From assembly GCA_030691635.1 (NCBI GenBank), contig JAUYEF010000244.1:1-52220 (forward strand): a stretch of DNA of 52,220 bases, written 5' to 3'. Shown one piece after another: positions 41,859-50,948 of the stretch. A program made the translations under genes and the position numbers. Below the pieces are notes generated by a model, which had not been told where the DNA came from, searched no databases, and saw nothing but the letters and a program-made list of their open reading frames with translations. Each line of letters starts with the position of its first letter. Position 1 is the stretch's first letter. This DNA comes from Bacillota bacterium (GTDB lineage: Bacteria > Bacillota > Sulfobacillia > JAUYEF01).

Positions 41859-43036
41859 GTCACCTTAGCCTCATCAACGCCCAGGAAACGCGCCATGGCC
41901 TGCGTCTCCTCTTCGATACGCTCGATCACTCCAGTGGCCGGAAGGTCGAAGAGGGCCACGGTCATCCGCAGGCAGCCCTGTCGCGGCGCGGCTTCCCACG
42001 TCCCGAGCACGCGACCACCAACCAGCACCACCTGCGATACCCATCCGGCGACACGGAAGATCTTCTTGTAGTGGTGTTCGTCCACAAGCAGCCTCTTATC
42101 CCTGTGCCCCAGCAAGTAGGGATCGAAGTTGGGGAGGAGGTTGACCGACCGCGGCGCCATTTCGTCGAGAAGCGGGTCATGGACATCCTCATGGAGCAGG
42201 TCAAGGGTGCCCTGACGGAGCAGGTCAGGGACGTCCTCGCGCAGGACCAGCGATTGCACGCCCGCGACATCAATCGCGACGACCCGGTCCGCCAGGCGCT
42301 CGAGCGAAGGTCTCACCGCGGTGACCGGCAGCCCGGACCAGTATGCGAAGTCTCCCGCTGTCGCGGGCGCGTAGCCCTTGAGGTAGCGCTCGAGCAGCCA
42401 GTCAATTGAAGCCTCTCGCGGCGCGGGCTGGAAGCCGCCAAGCCAGTCGCGGGTGCGGACGAAGGTCACTTGCTGGCCTCTCTGCGGACCGAAGCAGATG
42501 CGGCCTTCCAGGCATGCCCTCTTCAGCATGCCTCCCCAGCTGTGCTCCACGAGCCCGGCGTACTGGTCGCCGAGCGTGGCGCGTATGCTTGCCCCGAGTT
42601 CCTGTCGGGTCATCGGCACGTCCAGCAAGGAATCCACCTCATCGAAAAGTCGCAGGCAGTCGTCGGCGTCGAGGCCGCGCTCTGCCAGCCACCGCCTTTC
42701 GTGAAGCGCCATAGGCCTCTGCAATGCCGCCACGTAGTACGGCAGGTCTCCGGCGCGCAAAAGGTGCGCGGTGCCGCGCATCGACCATACCTTGACGAGG
42801 GTGCGTGTATCCTGGAGAGCCGCATCGACTGCACCCGGAGACAAGTCTGCGATGCGCGCCCACAGAGCCAGCCTGGATGCGGAGGTAACCTGAGCCTGGA
42901 TGCCCCCCGTCGCGGAGGCGACAGCCTCAACGGACTCTCTCGACCGGCAAGCCAGCCGCTGCCTACATAACCTGAACCCGAGTGCCTGGGCATCACTGGT
43001 ATGCACGATGTGATCTCGTTTGTCCGGGCCAGCCAC
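41846..43036 (-). CDS. Winged-helix YcaQ/AlkX-like DNA-binding protein
   Basis: A 396-residue protein of the HTH_42 family, which includes the DNA glycosylase YcaQ (AlkX) that unhooks interstrand crosslinks, and close relatives annotated only as winged-helix proteins. Seen: an N-terminal GGIQAQVTSASRLALWAR, VWSMRGTAHLL, NLLPNFDPYLLGHRDK and a beta-rich C-terminus with VGGRVLGTWE. Catalytic residues cannot be confirmed by eye. Start GTG 43036 has no clear ribosome site, so it is tentative. It is followed by the MBL-fold gene. Confidence 0.82.
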   Translation of the reverse strand: MAGPDKRDHIVHTSDAQALGFRLCRQRLACRSRESVEAVASATGGIQAQVTSASRLALWARIADLSPGAVDAALQDTRTLVKVWSMRGTAHLLRAGDLPYYVAALQRPMALHERRWLAERGLDADDCLRLFDEVDSLLDVPMTRQELGASIRATLGDQYAGLVEHSWGGMLKRACLEGRICFGPQRGQQVTFVRTRDWLGGFQPAPREASIDWLLERYLKGYAPATAGDFAYWSGLPVTAVRPSLERLADRVVAIDVAGVQSLVLREDVPDLLRQGTLDLLHEDVHDPLLDEMAPRSVNLLPNFDPYLLGHRDKRLLVDEHHYKKIFRVAGWVSQVVLVGGRVLGTWEAAPRQGCLRMTVALFDLPATGVIERIEEETQAMARFLGVDEAKVTCRR

Positions 43037-43134
43037 GCTACCACCGCCAAGAACCAGAGTGTGGTCAATAACTTTTCGTTGTTCCGCACTGTCCTGCCAA
43101 AACCCTTCATCCCCGCCTCATGGGGAAGACAGCC

Positions 43135-43217
43135 GGCTCCTCACGCCAATTCCGCCGGGAGGATAGTTGGCTCCCCATGTCAATTCTGACGGGAGGATAG
43201 CAGGCTCCCCATGTCAA
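43135..43217 (+). repeat. 34-bp tandem repeat, about 2.5 copies
   Basis: Units begin with GGCTCC at 43135, 43169 and 43203. Each reads GGCTCC.CA.G.CAATTC.G.CGGGAGGATAG with a few changes; the third is partial. Each full unit contains a ribosome-site-like GGGAGGATAG. The array lies upstream of the DUF3795 gene. Confidence 0.85.
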
Positions 43218-43271
43218 ACGTGTATGACGGCCGTGCGCCCATCGCAGGGCGTGGCCGGAGGGAGTGATCCT

Positions 43272-43586
43272 GTGACCTGGGAAAAGCAGGCCGCGGCGTT
43301 TTGCGGCGACTGGTGCGGCAAGTGCCCACACTACCCAGCCAAGTGCCCGGGCTGTATCCCGTCTATCCACTCTGATTGCCATTTCATCAAGTGCTGCATG
43401 GCAAAAGGCATCGAGCACTGTGGTTTTTGCGAGGACCTGCCGTGCGATAAGCTCAAGGACTTCGTGCCTGACGACAGGAAAGGATGCTATGCGGGGTATC
43501 ACATCGATGGGCTGAAATCGCGACGCGAACTCGGGACGGAGAAGTGGCTCTTGCTGCAGGAAGCTACCTGGAAACATCTGAAATGA
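43272..43586 (+). CDS. DUF3795 cysteine-rich protein
   Basis: A 104-residue protein with 12 cysteines, including CGDWCGKCP, KCPGC, KCC, HCGFC and DLPCDKL. This matches the DUF3795 family (function unknown; metal- or cluster-binding is likely from the cysteines). GTG 43272 follows GGAGGGAGTGA; a longer frame from 43167 would pass through the tandem repeats and is unlikely. Confidence 0.85.
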   Translation: MTWEKQAAAFCGDWCGKCPHYPAKCPGCIPSIHSDCHFIKCCMAKGIEHCGFCEDLPCDKLKDFVPDDRKGCYAGYHIDGLKSRRELGTEKWLLLQEATWKHLK

Positions 43587-43661
43587 GCGTGGTTGCAGGT
43601 AAGCCTGCTTGAGCCTTCGAATACCGTTACCCATATATGAACCATCGCAAGGAGGAAAACC

Positions 43662-44708
43662 ATGCGCCAGATAGAGCTCAGGAGTGACACACAGACCAAG
43701 CCAACGCCCGAGATGCGCAGGGCCATGTACGAGGCCGAAGTCGGCGACGACGTTTCAGGCGAGGATCCCACGGTAAACAAGCTTGAGGAGGTTTCTGCGC
43801 AGACACTGGGAAAGGAAGCGGCCCTGTTCGTGACCAGCGGCACGATGGGCAACATCGTGTCGGTCATGACTCACGTCCAGCGGGGCGACGAAATCCTGCT
43901 GGAAGCCCAGTCACATATCTACTTCTATGAAGTCGGCGGCCTCGCGGCGTTGGCGCAGGCGATACCGCTCCTGGTGCAGGGACGCAGGTTTTCGATCCTA
44001 CACCCCGACGATGTCAAAGCAGCGATCCGCTCACCGAATATCCACTATGCGACCCCGCGGCTGATGTGTCTTGAGAACACACACAACCGGGGCGGTGGCA
44101 CCGTCATGCCGCCCGAGAGAATGGCCGAACTGAAGCAGGTGGCGGCATCGAAGGGCATGGCAGTGCACCTCGATGGCGCCCGGGTCTTCAACGCAGCGGT
44201 GGCGCTTGGGGTCGATGTGCGTGAGATCACGAAGCACGTGGACAGCGTGCAGGTCTGCCTGTCCAAGGGCCTGTGTGCGCCGGTCGGTTCCGTGGTGGCC
44301 GGCCCTAAGGCGTTCATCGAGAAGGCGCGAAAGAACCGCAAGATGCTGGGCGGCGGTATGCGCCAGGCGGGCGTGATCGCCGCGGCCGGTCTTGTCGCTA
44401 TCACCAAGATGGTGTCCAGGCTCGCAGAGGACCACGCGAAGGCGAGGACGCTCGCGGAAGGCCTGGCCAACATCCGAGGCATAGACGTTGACCTCGAGGC
44501 TGTGCATTCGAACCTGGTATCCTATGATGTCGCCGGCACCGGGCTCTCCGGCGCGGAGTATGTGGAGAAGCTCCGCCTCCAGGGGGTCAGGTGCGGCGCC
44601 CAGGGGCCGACCAGGATAAGGATGGTCTGCCACAACGACGTCAGCATGGACGACATCAAGGAGACCATCCGGATCGCGGATAGTGTCGTGAGCGGCCGGC
44701 TGACTTAG
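43662..44708 (+). CDS. Low-specificity L-threonine aldolase
   Basis: A 348-residue PLP fold-type I enzyme that splits L-threonine or allo-threonine into glycine and acetaldehyde. Seen: ELRSDTQTKPT, GDDVSGEDPTVN, TSGTMGNI, CLENTHNRGGG, HLDGARVFNAA (D171) and the PLP lysine K202 in CLSKGLCAPVGS. Usual length of the family. ATG 43662 follows AAGGAGG. The aldehyde it makes could be a substrate for the aldehyde:ferredoxin oxidoreductase in this window; that link is inference. Confidence 0.94.
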   Translation: MRQIELRSDTQTKPTPEMRRAMYEAEVGDDVSGEDPTVNKLEEVSAQTLGKEAALFVTSGTMGNIVSVMTHVQRGDEILLEAQSHIYFYEVGGLAALAQAIPLLVQGRRFSILHPDDVKAAIRSPNIHYATPRLMCLENTHNRGGGTVMPPERMAELKQVAASKGMAVHLDGARVFNAAVALGVDVREITKHVDSVQVCLSKGLCAPVGSVVAGPKAFIEKARKNRKMLGGGMRQAGVIAAAGLVAITKMVSRLAEDHAKARTLAEGLANIRGIDVDLEAVHSNLVSYDVAGTGLSGAEYVEKLRLQGVRCGAQGPTRIRMVCHNDVSMDDIKETIRIADSVVSGRLT

Positions 44709-44752
44709 GAAGGCAAGAGATGGGCACCGTCCTGTGTTTAGCGCAGTGCCCA

Positions 44753-44780
44753 GCGATCGCCGTGTTTCGCTGGCGATCGC
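44753..44780 (+). terminator. Hairpin after threonine aldolase
   Basis: GCGATCGCC (44753-44761) pairs with GGCGATCGC (44772-44780), 10-nt loop, 44 bp after the stop. No strong T-run, so efficiency is uncertain. Confidence 0.45.
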
Positions 44781-44855
44781 CAGCAGCAATTCTCCTACTT
44801 GATTTGTTTGCAGGAAGCCATCGCCTTTTATGGAATACTTTGGAGCACTGAGGCG

Positions 44856-45851
44856 ATGGTGGTTAGAGGATTGGACGAACGTGCAAGAAGGCGCCTCGTG
44901 AGCGCCGTGAAACGAAAGGCCAGACGCCGCTCGAGCACTCCACGCATCGGCAGGCACATCGTGCTCATGGCGGTCCTGTTTGTGTTAGCCTCGTATGCGT
45001 TGCGTGGCGCGGAGGGGAAGAAGCCCGCGCCACCTGCGGTACTGGACGCTGAAGCCCTGTCCAAGGAACTGGCGCAGATCGTTGAGGGCCAGCCGGGGAC
45101 CTACGGGATATACCTGAAAGTGCTCGAAACCGGTGAAGGCCTGGAAATCAACGACGTGGAGTTTCCCGCCGCCAGCTGCTACAAGCTGCCGCTTGCCCTC
45201 ATGATTTATGAGGATGCCGCCCGGGGGCGCAGGAAACTCGACTCCAAGATCGCCTTGCAGAGAGGCGACTGGGAAGCGGGGACTGGTGTCCTCCAGGCCG
45301 CCAAAGCAGGGACGCAGTTTGCCATTCGCCACCTTGTGAGGCTTTCGGTCGTGGACAGCGACAATATAGCGGCGAACATGCTGCTCCGGACCGTTGGTAA
45401 GGCGGCCCTGGCGGACTACTACAAGAAGTGCGGCGCCAGGGTCGCGTTCAGCGCCGACAACCTCTCCTCCCCGAAAGATATGGGCCTCTTCGCCGAGCGG
45501 CTTGTGAAGTTCGCCCAGGAACAGCGGGACCTCGGCCGAGAGCTGCTGTCCTGTTTCCTTGAGAGCAAGTCGAAGGACAGGCTGGCCTTGGGCCTGCCTG
45601 ACGATGTCGAACTGGCCAACAAAATTGGTACCTTGCCGGGAGTCGTGAACGACGTTGGCGTTGTGATCGGGGACAATATGACTTACGTGCTTGCCGTGAT
45701 GTCTAAGGAAGTTGGAGCCACCGAAAACGGCCAGCGGACGATCAAACTGGCCTCTCTGGCAGTCTACAGACACCTCAGCCAGAGGGCGATCAGCGGTGGC
45801 CTCACCGCTACAGCCATCGGCAAGCAGATCCTGGAGAGCATGGACTACTGA
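44856..45851 (+). CDS. Class A beta-lactamase-like serine hydrolase
   Basis: A 331-residue protein with an Arg-rich N-terminus and one membrane helix (about 34-49), so it is anchored with the catalytic domain outside. The penicillin-binding fold has the SxxK box S107-C-Y-K110 in PAASCYKLPLA and the SDN box S168-D-N170. The third box is K256-I-G258 instead of KTG. Family members are beta-lactamases, but many act on cell-wall peptides or are silent. Start ATG 44856 has GGAG upstream. The altered third box makes beta-lactamase activity doubtful. No regulator is nearby. Confidence 0.8.
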   Translation: MVVRGLDERARRRLVSAVKRKARRRSSTPRIGRHIVLMAVLFVLASYALRGAEGKKPAPPAVLDAEALSKELAQIVEGQPGTYGIYLKVLETGEGLEINDVEFPAASCYKLPLALMIYEDAARGRRKLDSKIALQRGDWEAGTGVLQAAKAGTQFAIRHLVRLSVVDSDNIAANMLLRTVGKAALADYYKKCGARVAFSADNLSSPKDMGLFAERLVKFAQEQRDLGRELLSCFLESKSKDRLALGLPDDVELANKIGTLPGVVNDVGVVIGDNMTYVLAVMSKEVGATENGQRTIKLASLAVYRHLSQRAISGGLTATAIGKQILESMDY

Positions 45852-45911
45852 GATTGGAGACACGGACCACTGTCGCTCCTACACTGACGCTCCAACAGGA
45901 GGCACAGCAAG

Positions 45912-46700
45912 TTGAATAAGCATGAGTGGGCACGTATGACATGGAAGGAAATCGAAGAGGCGCTGAAAGAAAAGCCCGTCGTGCTGGTACCGCTTGGCTC
46001 GGTCGAGCAGCACGGCCCGCACACGCCCGTGGGAGACTACCTGGCCAGCGAGGCTATCGCAAAACGTGTGGCTGAACGCACGGATTCTCTCTACATACCG
46101 ACCCTGCCGTACGGCTATTCCGAAGTTCACCGGGGCTTTCCGGGAACGCTCACATACCGCCCGTCGACCCTGCGGGCTACGTTGGAAGACCTCACCGAGT
46201 GCTTGTTTGAGGTAGGAGCCGACCACGTGCTTTTCCTCTGCGGGCACGGTGGGAACGTCCCGATCATCGAGCACTATGCCAGGGACTTGATGCGGATGGG
46301 ACAGAAGCGGACAGCCTGCATTGACATCTGGCGACTGCTCGACGAGGCATTCTACAGGGATCTTTACGGGATGCAGTCGCCGAAGACGGGCCACGGCAGT
46401 GAGCCGATCGGCTCGGTCATGGCCTATGTGGCGCCAGGGGCGACCCGCCCCGACCTGTTCCAGCCTCCCGGGGCCGCATCGTTCCGCGACCTGCCCGCCG
46501 CGGGTTCGCAGGTGACGTTGAACGGCAAGTCCTTCCACATCTACCCGACGTCCAAGGACACTTCAAAGGTCGGAGTCATCGGCGACCCCAGCCTGGCGAG
46601 CGCGGAGCACGGTGAGAAGATCATAACGCACGTGGTCGACCTGTGCTGCGAGTTCGTTGAATGGTTCAAGAAGTTGGAAACGGCGACATCCGGGGCATAG
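45912..46700 (+). CDS. Creatininase-family amidohydrolase
   Basis: A 262-residue metal-dependent amidase. The metal site is GSVEQHGPHTPVGDYL (E32, H34, D42), followed by GYSEVHRGFPGTLTYR and CGHGGNV. The family includes creatininase and the MftE-type peptidase of mycofactocin synthesis, and also enzymes acting on formamidopyrimidine. Substrate unknown here. TTG 45912 follows AGGAGG with 9 bp spacing. Convergent with cytidine deaminase. Confidence 0.9.
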   Translation: MNKHEWARMTWKEIEEALKEKPVVLVPLGSVEQHGPHTPVGDYLASEAIAKRVAERTDSLYIPTLPYGYSEVHRGFPGTLTYRPSTLRATLEDLTECLFEVGADHVLFLCGHGGNVPIIEHYARDLMRMGQKRTACIDIWRLLDEAFYRDLYGMQSPKTGHGSEPIGSVMAYVAPGATRPDLFQPPGAASFRDLPAAGSQVTLNGKSFHIYPTSKDTSKVGVIGDPSLASAEHGEKIITHVVDLCCEFVEWFKKLETATSGA

Positions 46701-46741
46701 AAGCCGTCTGCAACTCAGCGGACCCGACTGCGCGCGCCTGT

Positions 46742-47170
46742 TCATGACTCAGACTCGCGCAGTGGAAGGGCGGTGGGGAGGAACGCATCCGGCAGGTAGT
46801 CCCTGGCGAGAGCCTCGGCCCGGTCACCCTGCAGGTTTTCCATGATTATGCGTGCTGCGGGTGAGAACTCGACGAGCACCTGGCGGCAGGCGCCGCAAGG
46901 TGCTGCGGGCCGGGGCCCGTCAGTGACCACCGCCAGCGCCTCGAAACACCTGCATCCTTCGCTGACGGCTTTGAAAATGGCCACGCGTTCGGCGCAGCAC
47001 GTCAGGCTGTATGAAGCCGACTCAACATTGGCGCCTGTGAACACCCTGCCGTCATTGCACCGCACAGCCGCGCCGACCTTGTACCGCGAATACGGCGCGT
47101 ACGCCTTGTCCCGGGTCTGCTTCGCGGCACTTACCAGGTCGTCATCCTTGATTCTGCTGTCATTAGCCAC
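46742..47170 (-). CDS. cdd: Cytidine deaminase
   Basis: A 142-residue zinc enzyme that deaminates cytidine and deoxycytidine for pyrimidine salvage. Zinc ligands and catalytic glutamate are C59, E61, C92 and C95, in TCCAERVA and PCGACRQ; PYSRYKVGAAV and GANVESASY are also typical. GTG 47170 follows GGAGGGTT. It overlaps an 8-bp hairpin (46727-46763) that may terminate both this gene and the convergent creatininase gene. Confidence 0.93.
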   Translation of the reverse strand: MANDSRIKDDDLVSAAKQTRDKAYAPYSRYKVGAAVRCNDGRVFTGANVESASYSLTCCAERVAIFKAVSEGCRCFEALAVVTDGPRPAAPCGACRQVLVEFSPAARIIMENLQGDRAEALARDYLPDAFLPTALPLRESES

Positions 47171-47478
47171 AGCTCAACCCTCCAGCGTTCACCAGGGCTC
47201 TTCTTTATGATTGGGCAGATTGCGCAGGGCGATTCCGCAGTCTCAGGAAACGCCTCGGGCTATCGCCGACTCCCTAAAGCCCACTTTCGCCACCCGGATG
47301 CCTGGAGCCTGCCACACCGCCCTTGAGCGCTGCCGACGAGCGTCACCAGAGGCCTTCCTCACAAAGCGTTGCGGAGTTGTTAAATGATTATGAACCTGGC
47401 AGGTTCTGGAATGCACTGGGCGAATCAAGGCGCATACAGCACGGGAGTGCGCTTTCGGACCTCAAGGAGGGGAACATC
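47171..47478 (+). other. Gap before the large exported-protein gene
   Basis: Some 308 bp between cdd and the large exported protein. A frame from 47323 continues in phase with the large gene, but its residues look random and it has no ribosome site. I see no confident promoter or RNA element. Confidence 0.4.
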
Positions 47479-50463
47479 CTGTCGACCAGGACGCGCGGCC
47501 TTGCGGTCGCGCTTGCGGTTCTAATGGTGGGGTCGTCGCTCGTGGCCATGGCCTGCGCGGTGCCCACAGGCACGGCGGCTGTGAGCTCGGCGCAGGCAGC
47601 CACGACGCCCGTGAACACGGCGTCCGCAGGCCCCGCGACCCCAAACGCGAGCATAACCGAGCAGCCTGCGCCGCCGCCCACATTCTGGGAGCGACTTGTG
47701 CGGTCTGTGAGGAGCGAGCCACAGGGGACGTTCGACGCAAAGGGAAAGACGCACCTGGGGTCGTGGAGTTTCTCCACCACCTACAGGCCTGCAAGGTGGC
47801 GTCCCGGAGCGCGGGTCGTCCTGGACCTGACGCTATCGCTCTCTCACGACCTCGTTTCGGCCATACGAGCGCTGGACCCGAAGACCGACCGGATACCTGT
47901 CCTGATCACAGCCGAGCGGGACTTCGATCCCAGAGGCCTGCAGCGCAACCCGAACGATGAGCAGGTTTCCACCATCCTGACGCCGGCGCGCCTGCCAGTA
48001 GAGGGTGGTGGCACGGCGGCGTCCTCACGGTACACTGGGTACCTGTACAGGACGCCCATCGATGTGCTGTTGGAAGCGCCTCTGAGCTCCTTCGCCGAGG
48101 ATCTCGCCGGAGGAGCCATGACCGCGAAGAGGACCGTTGAGATCCGCCTGCCCGCGGACCTGCCGCCGGGCATCTACCGGCTCAGGTTCGATTTCGGCTA
48201 CTCCAGTCCCCGCAGGCGAGCGAGCTTCAGCAACGAAGGCTTCGCAGCCAGGCCCAAGGACCTGACGGAAGTGTCGTGCGCCTTTTCGCCCCCGGTGCCG
48301 GCGGATGGGAAAGACTTCACCGGAGCATGGGTGGACGCCTCGAAACTGACCAGGCACTGCTACTGGGTCCTGCTCGCCGACTATAACTCAAACGGGTACC
48401 GGGGCGTGGTCGCGGAAGAGGACAAGGATAGAGTGGCCATATCGCCGCGGCACATCATCCACGACGAAGTCGTGTTGCCCCGTTTTGATACGAAGGGTAA
48501 TGTGATCGCGTATAACCTGGAGCCCACGTTCCTGATGGACAGGATGAACCCGCAGCGCAACATCCCCTGGAACTACAAGAGCGGCCAGTGGTCTGTCAGG
48601 GTGACCGGCCCGTCGGGCAAGGTCGAGGACTTGGGCGCTGCGAAGTTCGCCGCAAAGCGTGGTGCCGGCGCGACCACGAAAAACGCGAAGATGACTGGCT
48701 GGAAGCCTCCAGCCTACGGCAAGTACACGGTGGAGGCGCAAGGCTTCATCGAGGATGCCTGGGGCAACCGCTATGAGGGTGGGGGCAAGTACACCTTCTG
48801 GATAGCCAAGCGCATGACGATGGCTACGGCCACCTTCCAGGGGCAGCCGTACCCTGTGGGCAACAGGTATGGCCGGGACATCGGCTTCGCCCCGGCGGTC
48901 CCGGCCGATGTGACGATAAAGGCGGACCTCTACGTGGACTCCGACCCCCAGAACGTGAGGACAGTCGTGTCCACCGGCAAAGCCACGGAGGGCGGCATCT
49001 TCGGGGCCGCTCAGGGGATGAAGCCGCTTCCCCTTGGCGCCCCCGGCGAGTACCACGCGCGGATCACCGCGACTTACTGGGACCTGGAGGGCCACCTATG
49101 GGTGTGCGTCATGCGGCACGCCGGCGTGGTGTACCCTGAGGACTCACCTCTCATCGCCCACGGCAAGAAGGTGCGTATCAAGAACGTCCTTGTGGAGAAG
49201 GGCGAGACCAAGTTCGAAGGTTACGTCGAGGATGTCAACGACCTGAGGTTTCTTGCCCACATCAACTTCCCGTACAACTCAGGGGACGCGATCCTCATCG
49301 CCAGTGAGCAGCAGGGCGCAAACAAGATCGAGCCCGTGCTGACCTACGAGATGAAAGGGAGCAAGGTGGACCAGGACTTGCCGGAGACGGTCGTCGTGGG
49401 GCGCACGAACGTCCGGATCAAGACGAGCAATGGCCTGTCACCACACATGTTCCCAGAGTACATCACCGGTCTTGCCTACTACTATGGCGCGGCCCCACGG
49501 CCAGGGTTCATGTCGCGCTTCCTGGTTGGTGAGGATAACGTCCGGGCGCCCTACTGGCCCACCAGCCGCACGAACTTCGGCGGGCAGATCGGGGCGTCGA
49601 ACAACGGCGACCTGCCCGGTGACATCTACCGGCTGCTGGGCGGCCTCGTCATGGCGCGTAAAGGACAGCAGCCGCTGTACGCAGGGTATATGTCTTCGGC
49701 CTTCATACTGCCCAAGGGTTCAAACAACAACCGCGTGATCGCCGCCGGCAGCGAGGACCTGCCCAGTCCCGACGGGAAGCCCGCCCGGTTCTTCATGGTC
49801 GCCACCAGGCCGGGCATGGTCTACCCTGTGGGCAGTGCGTATGGTTCGGTGCTGCAGATAGACCCGGTCGTGCCGTGCGATGTGACCTACTCGCTGCTCG
49901 CGCCGGACGGCCGGAAGCTCGTCACACAGGGCCAGGCCGACAAGATGGGATACTTCGTCGGCAAGGACAAATGGATTCTCGACCAGCCAGGCGTGTGGGT
50001 CTATAACGTTGACGCGACGTGGAACGGGCACAAGGGTAGAGTGCCAGGGCTTCCCGACGATGGTGGCTGGGTGTTTGTCACGGAGAGCGAGCCGTCGGAG
50101 GGGCCGGGCATCACTCTCGACATGAAGGAGGAGACGCCTTTCTCGCCCGTTGATGGCCTGACCATCACGGGAAGGAGCACTGCGAAGGAGATACGCTACG
50201 CCTCCGTGATCCCCGGCGCCGTGTTGGAACAAGGCAGAGTGCCGGTGAAAGACGGCAAGTTTGCGTTCAAGTTCGACCCGAAGAGGATAGCCGACAAGAT
50301 CAAGACCTACGACATCGTGAACCTGGTAAACGGCAGGCCGGAAATCGGGCGCGTGGTGCACCTGACATTCTTCGCCGAAGAGCAGGGACCGTCGGGCTCG
50401 TACCATTCTTTCGTGAGAGTCATCCTTCGAGGCACGACGGCTCTGTATGTTAAGACCAGGTAA
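47479..50463 (+). CDS. Large exported protein of unknown function, probable CTG start
   Basis: A 994-residue protein that I cannot assign. AAGGAGGGG at 47464-47472 is followed 6 bp later by CTG 47479, which begins a signal sequence (STRTRGLAVALAVLMVG); no ATG, GTG or TTG fits, so CTG is the likely start. The mature protein has a Thr/Ala-rich linker and beta-rich domains. Two parts are similar to each other: near TFQGQPYPVGNRYG ... GIFGAAQG ... PGEYHARITATY and ATRPGMVYPVGSAYG ... GYFVGKDK ... PGVWVYNVDATW, suggesting duplicated Ig-like modules. Tyr and Trp are common, as in surface proteins. It is probably secreted or wall-associated; function unknown. Confidence 0.8.
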   Translation: MSTRTRGLAVALAVLMVGSSLVAMACAVPTGTAAVSSAQAATTPVNTASAGPATPNASITEQPAPPPTFWERLVRSVRSEPQGTFDAKGKTHLGSWSFSTTYRPARWRPGARVVLDLTLSLSHDLVSAIRALDPKTDRIPVLITAERDFDPRGLQRNPNDEQVSTILTPARLPVEGGGTAASSRYTGYLYRTPIDVLLEAPLSSFAEDLAGGAMTAKRTVEIRLPADLPPGIYRLRFDFGYSSPRRRASFSNEGFAARPKDLTEVSCAFSPPVPADGKDFTGAWVDASKLTRHCYWVLLADYNSNGYRGVVAEEDKDRVAISPRHIIHDEVVLPRFDTKGNVIAYNLEPTFLMDRMNPQRNIPWNYKSGQWSVRVTGPSGKVEDLGAAKFAAKRGAGATTKNAKMTGWKPPAYGKYTVEAQGFIEDAWGNRYEGGGKYTFWIAKRMTMATATFQGQPYPVGNRYGRDIGFAPAVPADVTIKADLYVDSDPQNVRTVVSTGKATEGGIFGAAQGMKPLPLGAPGEYHARITATYWDLEGHLWVCVMRHAGVVYPEDSPLIAHGKKVRIKNVLVEKGETKFEGYVEDVNDLRFLAHINFPYNSGDAILIASEQQGANKIEPVLTYEMKGSKVDQDLPETVVVGRTNVRIKTSNGLSPHMFPEYITGLAYYYGAAPRPGFMSRFLVGEDNVRAPYWPTSRTNFGGQIGASNNGDLPGDIYRLLGGLVMARKGQQPLYAGYMSSAFILPKGSNNNRVIAAGSEDLPSPDGKPARFFMVATRPGMVYPVGSAYGSVLQIDPVVPCDVTYSLLAPDGRKLVTQGQADKMGYFVGKDKWILDQPGVWVYNVDATWNGHKGRVPGLPDDGGWVFVTESEPSEGPGITLDMKEETPFSPVDGLTITGRSTAKEIRYASVIPGAVLEQGRVPVKDGKFAFKFDPKRIADKIKTYDIVNLVNGRPEIGRVVHLTFFAEEQGPSGSYHSFVRVILRGTTALYVKTR

Positions 50464-50948
50464 CGAAGCGCATAACCGGCCTGGGTATGACCGCCTGAAG
50501 ACGCTTGAGCTGCGGGACCAGCATGATCACGCCGAGAGCAAGAGCCACAGCGACTGCATCCGAGCCCCCGACCACCAGGGCGGGAAGGAAAACTTGCCTG
50601 AGCGCTGAAAAAGACACGAAGGATCTTTCACCGAGCAGGAGAGGGAAGAGCAGAGTGACCACGCGATGCCACGGAGCACCGAGTCAAAAAACACAGGCCT
50701 CGCATCCTTCCAGGAGGGTGTGGGTCTATTAACGCTTGCGCGGCATGGCTCTTTTGCTTTTCAATAGCGTCATAACCGAAATTGGAATCCCGGCACAAAA
50801 GTGCCGGGATCCTGGGAGGACAGGAACCGATCTCAGTCCGCCTGATGTGGCGTTGGTTTCGCTCCCCGCCTCACAACGACTATCTTTGCATGTCCGGAAC
50901 GGCATTATTCTTGCCAAATACTGGCTCAGAGCAGCGAGGTGCAACGGC
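50464..50948. other. Gap between exported protein and DJ-1 gene; possible minus-strand gene remnant
   Basis: There is no confident gene in these 485 bp. On the minus strand an open frame of 70 codons (50662 to 50450) is hydrophobic, with one likely membrane helix (LVVGGSDAVAVALALGVIML) and coding-like codon use, but no ribosome site and no family I know; it overlaps the end of the exported-protein gene. It may be the end of a decayed membrane-protein gene. A hairpin at 50787-50810 is listed separately. Confidence 0.3.
50787..50810 (+). terminator. Hairpin upstream of the DJ-1/PfpI gene
   Basis: ATCCCGGCAC (50787-50796) pairs perfectly with GTGCCGGGAT (50801-50810) around an AAAA loop. It lies 324 bp after the exported-protein stop and has no T-run, so it may be a late terminator or a leader structure. 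Confidence 0.4.
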
